In this document: positions 54,297 through 62,812 of the stretch, piece after piece
Numbering within the stretch: the stretch's first letter is position 1
Layout: each line of letters opens with the position of its first letter
DNA from: Gammaproteobacteria bacterium
GTDB lineage: Bacteria > Pseudomonadota > Gammaproteobacteria > Steroidobacterales > Woeseiaceae
DNA length: 64,000 nt
Assembly (NCBI GenBank): GCA_029862045.1
Contig: JAOTYE010000019.1
Location: forward strand, 1 to 64,000
Reading direction: 5' to 3'
Position numbers and translations under genes: made by a program
Notes under the pieces: generated by a model
Databases searched by the model: none
What the model saw: the letters and a program-made list of their open reading frames with translations, nothing else
What the model was told of the DNA's origin: nothing

Positions 54297-56216
54297 GTGA
54301 CACGCAAAAAGAGTAGCTCTCCGCTGGATGATCTGACCCAGGCCATCCTCGATGGGGATGCGTCCGGTATTGACCGAGCGGCCAGCGAGCTGAGGGCGGA
54401 GCCCAAGTCTTCGCCGCCCGATCCGAAATTCCTTGTCAAGATGGTGAAGGAACTCTCGGCAGCTGGCTGCGATTCCTTGATCGCCGCGATTGCCGGTGAA
54501 TACACGGCCCGACTTCGTTCGGACGTGCTTATGTATCCGCAGACTTTTGCAACGGAAATTGCCAGGGCCGCCAACGAATTCGATAAAGAACGGGTTACGG
54601 AGCTCTGCAGTCAGTTTATTCAACATCAGCGTACCGCCGACAAACCTTTTCCGCTGCCCATCCAAAACTCGATCCTTTACGAACTGCAGCGAAAGCGATA
54701 TTTCGACCTGATGCTCAAAGTGGGCGATACGCTCATTTTGCGCAATGGGCTCACAAAGAAGAATGACAAAGTAGCGACGAAGAAGGACAATCTGGCAGTC
54801 AGGCGCCGCTACGCTCAGGCGCTCATCGAAACAGGCCAACTGGCCGCCGCCCTCACATTCCTGATCTCATTGGCCACCGAAGCCGAGGCCAACCAAGTGC
54901 CCAAAGAGCTGGCGGAAATTCAGGGCCTCATCGGCCGAACGAATAAACAGTATTACATGGATGCGGCGGCTCAATCGGATGGCGCCAAGCTCGGCGACGC
55001 ACACCGGAACGCCCTGTCCGACGCCATTGACGCGTACGGAATTGTCTATGACGGTGACAATTCAAAAACCTGGCACGGAATCAATACTGCCGCATTGATT
55101 CAGCGCGCCAGCCGCGACAAGATTCGATTGAAAACAATAAGAAAACGCAGCGCGAACCGCATTGCGAAGAACATTCTGAAACGCATTGACGGTCAAGACG
55201 GGCCGGCCAATCTCTGGGACAGTGCGACTACCGCGGAGTCGAATCTGGTACGCGGCAATTACGACCAATCGCTCAGACGCGTGATCGACTACACGAACGC
55301 GGCTGGCGCAGATGCGTTCGAGTATGCCAGCACGCTGCGACAGTTCGAGGAAGTCTGGCAGCTCGACGACGAAAACGCTGAACACGCGAAGATTCTTCAG
55401 CTTTTGCGTGCCGCACTGCTCAAGAAGGAAGGCGGTGAAGTTGAAATTCACAACCTCGACCAGGAAGTCGAATCTGCCGAGCGAATTTCAGCGGATGCAA
55501 ACTTTGAAACGATATTGGGCAAGGATCGCTACAAAACCTACCGTTGGTACGTTCAGGGTCTCGATCGGGCGACGGCTGTGGCAAAGATCTATGACAGAGC
55601 GGGCAACGGCGTCGGCACGGGATTTCTGGTCAAAGGCACGGTCGTTCACCCGAGCATAACGCAAGACTGGGTTTTTGTGACCAATGCACACGTCATAAGC
55701 AACGATCCGGAGGAACAAAACGGCTCGCCGCGAGCGCTGCCGCCTGAAGATGCCGAAATCATCTTCCAGGCAGGTACTGATGCCAATAAGAAGTTTGGCG
55801 TCGAGCAATTGTTATTCACGTCGCGACGAACCGACCTCGATTGCACGATTGTCACTCTGGACAAGTCATTGTCATTCGACAAGGCGTTCCGCGTTTCCAA
55901 GTCATTGCCACCGGTAGGCAACAAGAGTGATCATCGTGTGTATGTGATCGGTCATCCAAAGGGGGCCGGACTGGCATTTTCGCTCCACGACAATCTGCTA
56001 CTGGACCATGAATCGCCCAAAGTCCACTACCGGGCGCCGACGGAGGGCGGCAGTTCGGGCAGCCCGGTCTTCAACTCGAACTGGGATCTGATCGCGCTTC
56101 ACCACCTGGGCGGCAAATCCGTACCAAAACTGAACAACAAACCCGGAGTTTACGGGGCAAACGAGGGAATTTTTATTCAGAGTATCCTGGGCGCCGTCGC
56201 AAGAAAGCTGGGCTGA
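54297..56216 (+). CDS. TPR-S-like (DUF4071-type) sensor fused to trypsin-like peptidase
   Basis: The 639-residue protein has an N-terminal helical region, then a TPR-type domain (about 165-390) with the pattern ELAEIQGLIGRTNKQYYMDA and TWHGINTAALIQRASRD, resembling the DUF4071/TRAFs-binding domain of ASK-type kinases. A C-terminal trypsin fold follows: His in VFVTNAHVISN near 462, Asp in RTDLDCTIVTLD near 513, and Ser in GGSSGSPVFNSN near 584. It starts with GTG at 54297, 6 bp after the hydrolase gene. Proteases of this architecture are predicted to cleave and activate a co-encoded effector, here perhaps the hydrolase or the TIR protein. Confidence 0.8.
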   Translation: MTRKKSSSPLDDLTQAILDGDASGIDRAASELRAEPKSSPPDPKFLVKMVKELSAAGCDSLIAAIAGEYTARLRSDVLMYPQTFATEIARAANEFDKERVTELCSQFIQHQRTADKPFPLPIQNSILYELQRKRYFDLMLKVGDTLILRNGLTKKNDKVATKKDNLAVRRRYAQALIETGQLAAALTFLISLATEAEANQVPKELAEIQGLIGRTNKQYYMDAAAQSDGAKLGDAHRNALSDAIDAYGIVYDGDNSKTWHGINTAALIQRASRDKIRLKTIRKRSANRIAKNILKRIDGQDGPANLWDSATTAESNLVRGNYDQSLRRVIDYTNAAGADAFEYASTLRQFEEVWQLDDENAEHAKILQLLRAALLKKEGGEVEIHNLDQEVESAERISADANFETILGKDRYKTYRWYVQGLDRATAVAKIYDRAGNGVGTGFLVKGTVVHPSITQDWVFVTNAHVISNDPEEQNGSPRALPPEDAEIIFQAGTDANKKFGVEQLLFTSRRTDLDCTIVTLDKSLSFDKAFRVSKSLPPVGNKSDHRVYVIGHPKGAGLAFSLHDNLLLDHESPKVHYRAPTEGGSSGSPVFNSNWDLIALHHLGGKSVPKLNNKPGVYGANEGIFIQSILGAVARKLG

Positions 56217-56225
56217 GTCGTCAAC

Positions 56226-56630
56226 ATGGACGTTTTCATCAGTTATAGCCATAAAGATCGGGATTGGAAAGAGCGCATCGCAACGTTCATGCGCTGTATG
56301 CAAATCCAGAATCGTTTCGATTATGCGACCTGGGACGACGGCGAAATCAATCCCGGGGAGGATTGGCGCGATCATATTATGAACGCGATCGATAAATGCA
56401 AGATTGCGGTCCTGCTCGTGTCCCCGGACTTCTTAGCCTCCGAATTTATTCTTAAACAGGAAGTACCACGGCTGGAAGATCTGCGAGATCAGGGGCAGGT
56501 TCACATCGTTCCCGTAATAATCCGGCCCTGCACATGGGAAATCGTGGATCTCCTCGTCAAGCTGCAGCTCCACCCTGCCGACGGATCGGCTTTGTCCGGA
56601 AAGAGTGATATGGAATCGAGGAACAACTGA
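56226..56630 (+). CDS. TIR domain protein (N-terminal part of a probably frameshifted gene)
   Basis: MDVFISYSHKDRDWKERIAT opens a TIR domain. The BB-loop region has WDDGEINPGEDWRDHIM near 39, and the likely catalytic Glu of NADase-type TIRs is in LASEFILKQE near 75. Domain similarity continues to VDLLVKLQLHPADG and then the frame stops at 56630. The expected last helix (IEEQLKLLCLEVNRLI) continues in the -1 frame, so the complete protein was probably encoded over 56226-57076. It lies 9 bp after the TPR-trypsin gene. TIR enzymes cleave NAD+ or make signalling nucleotides in antiphage systems. Confidence 0.8.
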   Translation: MDVFISYSHKDRDWKERIATFMRCMQIQNRFDYATWDDGEINPGEDWRDHIMNAIDKCKIAVLLVSPDFLASEFILKQEVPRLEDLRDQGQVHIVPVIIRPCTWEIVDLLVKLQLHPADGSALSGKSDMESRNN

Positions 56631-56635
56631 AATTA

Positions 56636-57076
56636 TTGTGTCTTGAAGTGAACCGCCTGATCGGACCGCCCACCGTCCGAGAGACCAGCAATACGGCGCG
56701 TGCCGGCAATGTTTCCACTTCATCGAAGTTGAAGTTTCGGTTTTTTTCTCAAGAGCAAATCGGCGACTTTCTCAACGCGGAATTCGGCACCGTGGCGCGT
56801 GAGTATTTGCAGATTTTTGACACCCGTTTGCAGAAAATCTGGCTTGTCCGGACCGAGGACGATCGTCTGTATTGTTTCCTCGATTCCGAGACAACGCAAA
56901 CAGCCGGCCAGCTCGATCAATGGAGAATCAAGTTGAGACCAGGCATCACTGTAACGGTACGACCGAGGTCCCGTTACAAGAACTCGGGTACCGTTGATAT
57001 AGGCAAGCGCCAAAACTGGCTTTACAGCAAGAAGTTGCACCCCGACCCGCAGGAACTCCAGCGGAAGATACGCTAG
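56636..57076 (+). CDS. C-terminal part of the frameshifted TIR gene, or separate hypothetical protein
   Basis: The frame is open from a TGA at 56606-56608 and no ATG fits its beginning; the first possible start is TTG at 56636. The first residues (LEVNRLIG) complete the TIR helix. After a short linker comes a domain of about 105 residues (FFSQEQIGDFLNAEFGTVAR, KIWLVRTEDDRLYCFLD, then the basic end RSRYKNSGTVDIGKRQNWLY). I cannot name the domain. Most likely it is the downstream half of one protein split by a small indel in the 22-bp overlap 56607-56630. Confidence 0.55.
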   Translation: MCLEVNRLIGPPTVRETSNTARAGNVSTSSKLKFRFFSQEQIGDFLNAEFGTVAREYLQIFDTRLQKIWLVRTEDDRLYCFLDSETTQTAGQLDQWRIKLRPGITVTVRPRSRYKNSGTVDIGKRQNWLYSKKLHPDPQELQRKIR

Positions 57077-57114
57077 ATGATCGCCGTTTAAACGTCGAGC
57101 GACACTCTGCCACT

Positions 57115-58569
57115 TTAATTCGTGCCGAGTTCTCTAATTATCTCGTCCAGATTGTCGATGGCGGTGGTATCTTCGTGAAATGCATTGCGCTGAATTTTCA
57201 TATTCTTGGTGGTGGTATCGCGCATCCAGCCGAATGCGGGAATCGCGATCAGATCGATCAACAGATCCTGTGCCGTTTCCCAGTCTTTCGCCGCCGTGGC
57301 CAGCTCCAGTTTGGTGGCAATCTGCCAGTATCGTTCCATTTCGCTGCCGCCTTGCGGCGCACGCTCAACGGCAAATCGCACAACCGGGACATAGGTCGTC
57401 AGGAACTCGAGATCTTCTTGCTTGCCGCGCACCAGCCGCAGGGTCACGGCATTGACGCCCGGGTAGTAGTCACGTGGATCCGATCGAAATCCCTCTTCAT
57501 AGCTGTCGATCGCACGCCGTAGCATTGCATTCGCTTTGACGGTGACTTTCTCGTGCGCGTCGATTTCCGCATCGTACTGGCCTTTGTAAATGCGGCCCAA
57601 AATACCGTGTGTCTCGCTGGTTCGATGTTCGTCGCGAACGCCCTCGAGGGTTTCAAGTGCCCTGCGCCGATATCGATCAGCTTCGATCTCGTCACCAGCC
57701 CTGGCGCTGCTCTCGGCGAGGCGGTTGTATGCGAGAGCTAGTTGTTCGTTTGCCACGGGCTGGTTTTGTAGCTCAGTCGGAAGCCGCCCATGCAGCTCGA
57801 CCATCTCGGCATAGGCCTTATTTTCCCGGTAGCCCAGATACACGGCGAGGAGTGCCGTGTGCAATTGCGCGACTGTGTCCGGTCCCGCGTAAATTTCGTT
57901 TTCGATTTGTTTGAGTACTGCGACCGGATCGTCGGCATCGTTCAAGGCGTCGGCAACGCGTTCGCCGATTTCACTGGCGTATCGCATGCGATGCAGAAAA
58001 GTGTCCGTCTTTTCGTGATCAACACGGCCGCCCGGTACGAATGATGTCACCTGCATTACCGGGTTGTCGATCGGTAATTCGCCGCTGCGTGCGGCCATGA
58101 GCTGCGATGCCAGCGTTTCGGTCAGTTCTGCCCGCCCTTGCTCACTCAGACCGCCCTGATTGTCCGGCTCGTAAGGAATGACCCTGAAAGGCGCAAAGTC
58201 GAACGGCAGCTTCTGCAATGCCTCATTCTGCGCCCCGATCAGTATCGTGTGTCCGGAGGAGACCCCGTGGCGAAGACCGACTTCATACGCCACGTTCGGA
58301 TTGGCGAATGTCAGATCGGCAATGACATATTCGGCAAGGAGCAATCGTTCGAACATCGCGCGATGAATGAAGCCGCCACTGGTTTCGAAGTCAGCCCGGA
58401 TCGCCTCCAGGCCGGCCGATTCGATGGCGTCGGCGATTGCCTCATGAATGGCATCGAAGTCCAGCACCGGTTCCTGCTCGCCGGGCGGCGCTTTCCTGCC
58501 GAATGGCATCGCAATAAAACACACGGGCCGGATCCCGGTATTTTTTTGTTTATCAGCTACTTCAGGCAA
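57115..58569 (-). CDS. Nucleoside-deoxyribosyltransferase-like domain fused to TPR-S (DUF4071-like) domain
   Basis: The protein is about 484 residues with TTG at 58569 as start. GGAGG lies 8 bp before it, while the upstream GTG lies inside the Shine-Dalgarno sequence. The N-terminal domain (about 12-120) has PVCFIAMPFGRK, FIHRAMFERLLLAEYVIADL and NPNVAYEVGLRHG, the signature of NDT-like enzymes that cleave N-glycosidic bonds of nucleotides, with catalytic Glu in YEVG. The C-terminal part (about 290-480) is TPR-like with ETHGILGRIYKGQYD and YYPGVNAVTLRLV, matching the ASK-kinase TPR-S pattern. It converges with the TIR operon. It may act as a sensor-effector pair in one chain. Confidence 0.82.
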   Translation of the reverse strand: MPEVADKQKNTGIRPVCFIAMPFGRKAPPGEQEPVLDFDAIHEAIADAIESAGLEAIRADFETSGGFIHRAMFERLLLAEYVIADLTFANPNVAYEVGLRHGVSSGHTILIGAQNEALQKLPFDFAPFRVIPYEPDNQGGLSEQGRAELTETLASQLMAARSGELPIDNPVMQVTSFVPGGRVDHEKTDTFLHRMRYASEIGERVADALNDADDPVAVLKQIENEIYAGPDTVAQLHTALLAVYLGYRENKAYAEMVELHGRLPTELQNQPVANEQLALAYNRLAESSARAGDEIEADRYRRRALETLEGVRDEHRTSETHGILGRIYKGQYDAEIDAHEKVTVKANAMLRRAIDSYEEGFRSDPRDYYPGVNAVTLRLVRGKQEDLEFLTTYVPVVRFAVERAPQGGSEMERYWQIATKLELATAAKDWETAQDLLIDLIAIPAFGWMRDTTTKNMKIQRNAFHEDTTAIDNLDEIIRELGTN

Positions 58570-58832
58570 TATCTTCACCTCCGAAGAAGATGCGGGGCCA
58601 TGTAATCCATTCGATCGGCAAAGTCCATCGTAACGCTATTTCGTCCTTCGCGGCGCAGCTAAACCGACAAACTGACAATAGTCGGAATTCACGGCGTCGG
58701 CCACTATCGTCGGACAATCGATTTTGGCTTTGCTACGGAATATGCCCGCGGCATCTGACTTGCCTACCGCGCACTCCGTGGCGTAAATTTGAGTTTGAGG
58801 CTCCAGAATTCCAACGATCAGGAGAAACCAGG

Positions 58833-59570
58833 ATGCCGCATTCACCAAACGTTAATCAATGCTTCCTATGTGGACAGATTGCCGGAGATGCGTCGCGGGA
58901 CCTCCTTGCGCAAATGCTCCCGTCGCATCTCTATCGGCGCCGCGTGATTCTCGAAAACGAGACATTTGCGGTCATCCCGAGCCTTGGTGCGCTATCGCCC
59001 GGGCACGTGCTTCTTTGTCCCAAGGTCCACGTGAAAAGTCTTGCTCAACTGGGCAGCGGCTTGGCAGGTAACGTCGAAGGCGAATACTCGGATCTAAAAA
59101 TGAAGCTCAGGCGCTTGCTCGAGACGCATTACGACGCGGACGTTCACTATTTCGAGCACGGCATGGCTACGGTCTCAAGTCATATTCCGTGTACGACTGA
59201 GCATGCGCACCTGCATTTCATTCCCGTGCCGCGATCCGTCGCGGTTGTCGCAAATGAGGGCGGCACGTGGAGTACCTGCAATAAGTCTTTGACCGCTATT
59301 GCGGCGTATACCGGCGATCAGGAGTATTTGCTGCATGAAACGCCCGACGGGGTTACTCGAATTGCTACCGGCCCGGCCGGGAGTTTCCCGTCGCAAAGCA
59401 TGAGACGCCTCTTTGCGTCGCGCCTAGGTTACGGCGACTTGTGGAATTGGAGAACGAGCCCAAGGCCCGAATCGGCTGATAAGACCTGGCGAGCACTGCA
59501 GCAAACGGCGGCGGCGAACGAAGACGAATCGGCCGACGCGCAGGTCTTGACCACCGTCTCCGTCACCTAG
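58833..59570 (+). CDS. HIT family (histidine triad) nucleotide-processing protein
   Basis: The ATG at 58833 follows AGGAG; the protein is 245 residues. CFLCGQIAG near residue 9 is a zinc-type CxxC. FAVIPSLGALSPGHVLLCPK matches the HIT fold, and TTEHAHLHFIPVP near 128 is a full H-x-H-x-H triad. HIT proteins cleave nucleotidyl phosphoramidates, Ap4A or similar dinucleotides. A C-terminal extension (about 150-245) is unusual for the family. It begins a four-gene plus-strand unit with the NDT/macro protein 13 bp downstream, which suggests processing of the nucleotide signal made or sensed there. Confidence 0.87.
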   Translation: MPHSPNVNQCFLCGQIAGDASRDLLAQMLPSHLYRRRVILENETFAVIPSLGALSPGHVLLCPKVHVKSLAQLGSGLAGNVEGEYSDLKMKLRRLLETHYDADVHYFEHGMATVSSHIPCTTEHAHLHFIPVPRSVAVVANEGGTWSTCNKSLTAIAAYTGDQEYLLHETPDGVTRIATGPAGSFPSQSMRRLFASRLGYGDLWNWRTSPRPESADKTWRALQQTAAANEDESADAQVLTTVSVT

Positions 59571-59583
59571 TCATCTGACCGGC

Positions 59584-60786
59584 ATGACGGAGAACAACAC
59601 ATGCTTCGTCATCATGCCGTACGGCGTGAAAGAAGACATCGATGGCAACAAGATCGACTTCGACGGCATATACAAGAACCTGATCAAAAAGGCGTGCGAG
59701 CAAGTTGAGGCCCTCAAGGTGCTTCGCTGCGATGACATCCAGAAGCCTGGATTTATTCACGAGCGTATGATCGAGCACATCCTCGAGGACCGCGTAGCCA
59801 TCGTCGACACGAGCACGCTCAACGCGAATGTGTTCTACGAGCTTGGGGTACGGCATGCTCTCCGGCAATCGGTCACGGTGCTTGTGCATCGTCAAGGCAC
59901 GTCCTGGCCGTTCAACATCGCCGGTTTGTCCTCCATTGAATACGGAGAGTCCCCCGCGGAACTCAGAGCTGCGCGCAAGACGTTGTGCGCGTACGTCAAA
60001 AATGCGCTGGACGATCCCGATAACGTCGACAGCCTGGTCCATGTAACGATTCCCAATTTGCGCGTCGAACGCGGCCCGGATCGCGTGCCGAAGAGAATCA
60101 CACGATTCGGAACCGACGAGTACCCGCTCGTGGCACAAGCTCAGAAACGAATCGGCTTTGTCACAGGGGATTACGAGGCGATCAACATAGCTGATGTCTG
60201 GGTGACGTCCGAGAACACCGACATGCAAATGGCAAGCTACTACGACAAGTCCACGTCGGCGACGGTTCGGTATCTCGGTGCCCGAAAACATCCGGTGACC
60301 GGCCGGGTCGCCGAGGATACGATCGCCGATGAACTCGCGTCGCTGATGGGCGACGAAAAGAATGTCGCGCCAGGTACAGTCGTCGTCACCGGCGCCGGCG
60401 CCCTGGAAAGCAACAACGTCAAGTGGATCTTCCACGCGGCGAGTGTCATAGGGCAACCGCGGGAGGGCTACAAGCCTATTGAGCGTATCGATCGATGCGT
60501 TCGCAATGCACTGAAGACGGCGGATTCGACTGCTGTGCAAAGCGACCCGCCGCGCTCGATTCTGATGCCACTGTTCGGCACCGGCCCGGCAGGGGGCGAC
60601 CTCGAGACGCACGTGACCAAGTTCATCGCCGCCGCGGTCGCTTATCTCGAGAACCACCCCGACTCGAATACTGAAACCGTATATTTTTACGTGTGGAGCG
60701 ATGTCGACCTTGAAACCTGCCATCGGGTAGCTCAAGAGTGCGATAGTCTCGGTCCACAATCGACGGGTGACGGGGCTGGTGGCTAA
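59584..60786 (+). CDS. Nucleoside-deoxyribosyltransferase-like domain fused to a macro-like domain
   Basis: The 400-residue protein has an N-terminal NDT-like domain (1-115): TCFVIMPYGVKED, KPGFIHERMIEHILEDRVAI, NANVFYELGVRHA, the last with the catalytic-type Glu. The C-terminal half (about 205-395) reads as a macro domain: IADVWVTSENTDMQM, GTVVVTGAGALESNNVKWIF and a late GTGPAGGDL loop. Macro domains bind or remove ADP-ribose. One enzyme could thus release base or ribose products from NAD-like nucleotides and bind the product. It sits between the first HIT gene and the membrane NDT-like gene, overlapping the latter by 20 bp. Confidence 0.8.
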   Translation: MTENNTCFVIMPYGVKEDIDGNKIDFDGIYKNLIKKACEQVEALKVLRCDDIQKPGFIHERMIEHILEDRVAIVDTSTLNANVFYELGVRHALRQSVTVLVHRQGTSWPFNIAGLSSIEYGESPAELRAARKTLCAYVKNALDDPDNVDSLVHVTIPNLRVERGPDRVPKRITRFGTDEYPLVAQAQKRIGFVTGDYEAINIADVWVTSENTDMQMASYYDKSTSATVRYLGARKHPVTGRVAEDTIADELASLMGDEKNVAPGTVVVTGAGALESNNVKWIFHAASVIGQPREGYKPIERIDRCVRNALKTADSTAVQSDPPRSILMPLFGTGPAGGDLETHVTKFIAAAVAYLENHPDSNTETVYFYVWSDVDLETCHRVAQECDSLGPQSTGDGAGG

Positions 60787-62110
60787 CGACACTAACGGCC
60801 CGCCTAATGCCGCGGATGACCGCGAGCAACTTGAACTCGATATTATCTCCCCGGTCCGGGCGAGTGTGTTCTTCAGCGGGCCGCCGCCAGGCCCGAGTTT
60901 GGCACCGTTTCTGCGCCACCTGGACCAGGCTGGTATCCGCGTTGTAAGCGATGTCGACGACATGGACGGCGATCCGCCTCGTGTGCGCCGGATTATCGGT
61001 GGATGCGGCGGTTTGATAACGATGATTTCGCTCGAGCACTTACACGACATCAGGGAATCCGGAACTGATCCCGTCATAGTCGAGACCGATAATACAGACC
61101 GCCCGCATCTCGTTCTCGTTGAAAAAGGGCTTTCGTTTGATACAAATTGCCACGACAACAAGGCGACTGTCTCGATCGACAAATCCACGTTTTTTCATAC
61201 GACCCGAACTTCGTTGCATGGCCCCCACGAGTTTGAGCTCGAAAGCTCCGAACTTGACGCGGGGACTCGCGCGCTTGTCGATTCGTTTGTGGCTCGAGTC
61301 TGTGAAATACCAGTAGCGGAAGCGTTCGCGTTTATGATTGGCCGCCTCGAGCGGGACTTCGCGCACGCGCGCGAGGCAATTCGTGCTGCCGTCGAGCTTG
61401 AAGCCGGGATTCCGTGCCTGTGGTCGGACGACGGCCGCCATCGTATAAAAACGAAGAGCGTGCGGCTAACCACGCAATTGTTGTTGCAGCACGCCGAATT
61501 CGTAATTGCCGACCTGACGCTGGGACCGGAAAACCCTGAAAACGAGAACCCCAGCCGCGCCCACGAGATCGGAATAAGCGTTGCGCACCATCGTCCGTTG
61601 ATGTTGTGCAGCCGCGAGCCGAGGCGATACCCGTATTTCTCGATCGGCGATCTGCAGATGTTCTTCTGGTCCGACGAACGCGACCTCTATGAACGCGCCA
61701 CGGAATGGTTGCGGGCCGAACGCGCATCGATTGGACGGACAGTACTGAACAACCGCCTGCGCGAATGGCTTCCAGGCTATCATCCTGTCGTAAAACCGGT
61801 GGAATTCGCGTTTGATGCCAAGCGTCGTTATCTCTGGCCACTGACCCGACCCTATTCCGATCTGGAAATCCTCGCGATGTCCGCCAGCATCGGCGGCATC
61901 GCCCTGTCAGCAGCGCTCACGACAGACTTGGGCGATCGCCTGGGCCCGGCAATTTACCCGGTTGCGGGCCTGACGGTCGCCGTAGCATTGGTTGCGCTGC
62001 CCCGTTGGTCCTCACGATTACGGGCTTCGCTCGGCCAGATCGCCAGCCTGGTGCCGGTCGCGCTGGTGATAAGCGCGCTCGCCTTCGCGACGTTGGCCCT
62101 CATCGAATAA
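60767..62110 (+). CDS. Membrane-anchored protein with TIR-like and NDT-like domains
   Basis: The 447-residue protein (GTG at 60767) has three parts. The first is an N-terminal Rossmann/TIR-like segment (about 30-90: VRASVFFSGPPPGPSLAPFL, then GGCGGLITMI). The second is a middle NDT-like domain (about 185-300: AFAFMIGRLERDFAHAREAI, AEFVIADLTLGPENP, SRAHEIGISVAHHR). The third is three hydrophobic helices at the C-terminus (about 366-447). The membrane tail suggests an inner-membrane effector or receptor tied to a nucleotide-derived signal. It overlaps the NDT/macro gene by 20 bp, and a second HIT gene begins 6 bp after it. Confidence 0.7.
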   Translation: MTGLVANDTNGPPNAADDREQLELDIISPVRASVFFSGPPPGPSLAPFLRHLDQAGIRVVSDVDDMDGDPPRVRRIIGGCGGLITMISLEHLHDIRESGTDPVIVETDNTDRPHLVLVEKGLSFDTNCHDNKATVSIDKSTFFHTTRTSLHGPHEFELESSELDAGTRALVDSFVARVCEIPVAEAFAFMIGRLERDFAHAREAIRAAVELEAGIPCLWSDDGRHRIKTKSVRLTTQLLLQHAEFVIADLTLGPENPENENPSRAHEIGISVAHHRPLMLCSREPRRYPYFSIGDLQMFFWSDERDLYERATEWLRAERASIGRTVLNNRLREWLPGYHPVVKPVEFAFDAKRRYLWPLTRPYSDLEILAMSASIGGIALSAALTTDLGDRLGPAIYPVAGLTVAVALVALPRWSSRLRASLGQIASLVPVALVISALAFATLALIE

Positions 62111-62116
62111 TCCTGA

Positions 62117-62812
62117 ATGAATTCCGAAGGCATACCGATCGACGTCCAGGCACGCTGCGTGTTTTGCCTGGATAACAACAACTTCCGGGATGAGCAGATA
62201 TTGTTCCGGGGGTCGACATCCTACCTGGTCGCCCCTCTCGGTCAACTCGTCGAGGGCTATCTGGCCATCGCCCCATACGCTTGTGGCAACAGTCTTTCGC
62301 AACTGCCGCCAGCGGCATTCCCGGAAATCGCGCGGTTGCAGAAGATGGTCGAGGACTTCTACCGAGTCGAATATGCGAGCGCCGACTCAACGTTTTATGA
62401 ACAGGGACGGGCCGGCGGAGGCGCCCTCTATGACCAAACAGATGGCTTTCCGTACCACGCGCATCTCTGCGGTCTGGCCGTAACCTGCGATATGCACGAA
62501 ATTCTGGGCCAGACTTTTCGTCGTCTCGATCTAAACGAGCTTGCCGACTTGCCGTCAGCCGTGGGTGTGCAGCCATACCTGTATGTCAAGACCGGGAATG
62601 GGCACTGTGTGTACGTTGGTGATTCCGAGTCCGCCCGGCAAGCGCTGGAGCACTCGCGGCTCACACCGCAGATCGCGGAACATCTGGGAATCGAGGATCG
62701 TGGATCCTGGAGAGACTACCCGGGCGAACGTGAACTCGAGAATCTTCTCATTCTATTCCGGCAGTATCAAAAACGTTCAACCGGTTCGGGCGCGCGTCCC
62801 CATTCGACCTAG
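62117..62812 (+). CDS. HIT-like protein with altered triad
   Basis: The 231-residue protein has an N-terminal CxxC (RCVFCLDNNNF near 14) and the HIT fold order (YLAIAPYACGNSLSQLP). In the triad position it has FPYHAHLCGLAV near 118, that is H-x-H-x-C in place of the third His. It is therefore a diverged HIT protein, possibly without hydrolase activity or with changed chemistry. It is the last gene of the unit that starts with the canonical HIT gene at 58833; two HIT genes flanking two NDT-like genes is a regular arrangement. Its stop overlaps the RyR gene on the other strand by 4 bp. Confidence 0.72.
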   Translation: MNSEGIPIDVQARCVFCLDNNNFRDEQILFRGSTSYLVAPLGQLVEGYLAIAPYACGNSLSQLPPAAFPEIARLQKMVEDFYRVEYASADSTFYEQGRAGGGALYDQTDGFPYHAHLCGLAVTCDMHEILGQTFRRLDLNELADLPSAVGVQPYLYVKTGNGHCVYVGDSESARQALEHSRLTPQIAEHLGIEDRGSWRDYPGERELENLLILFRQYQKRSTGSGARPHST

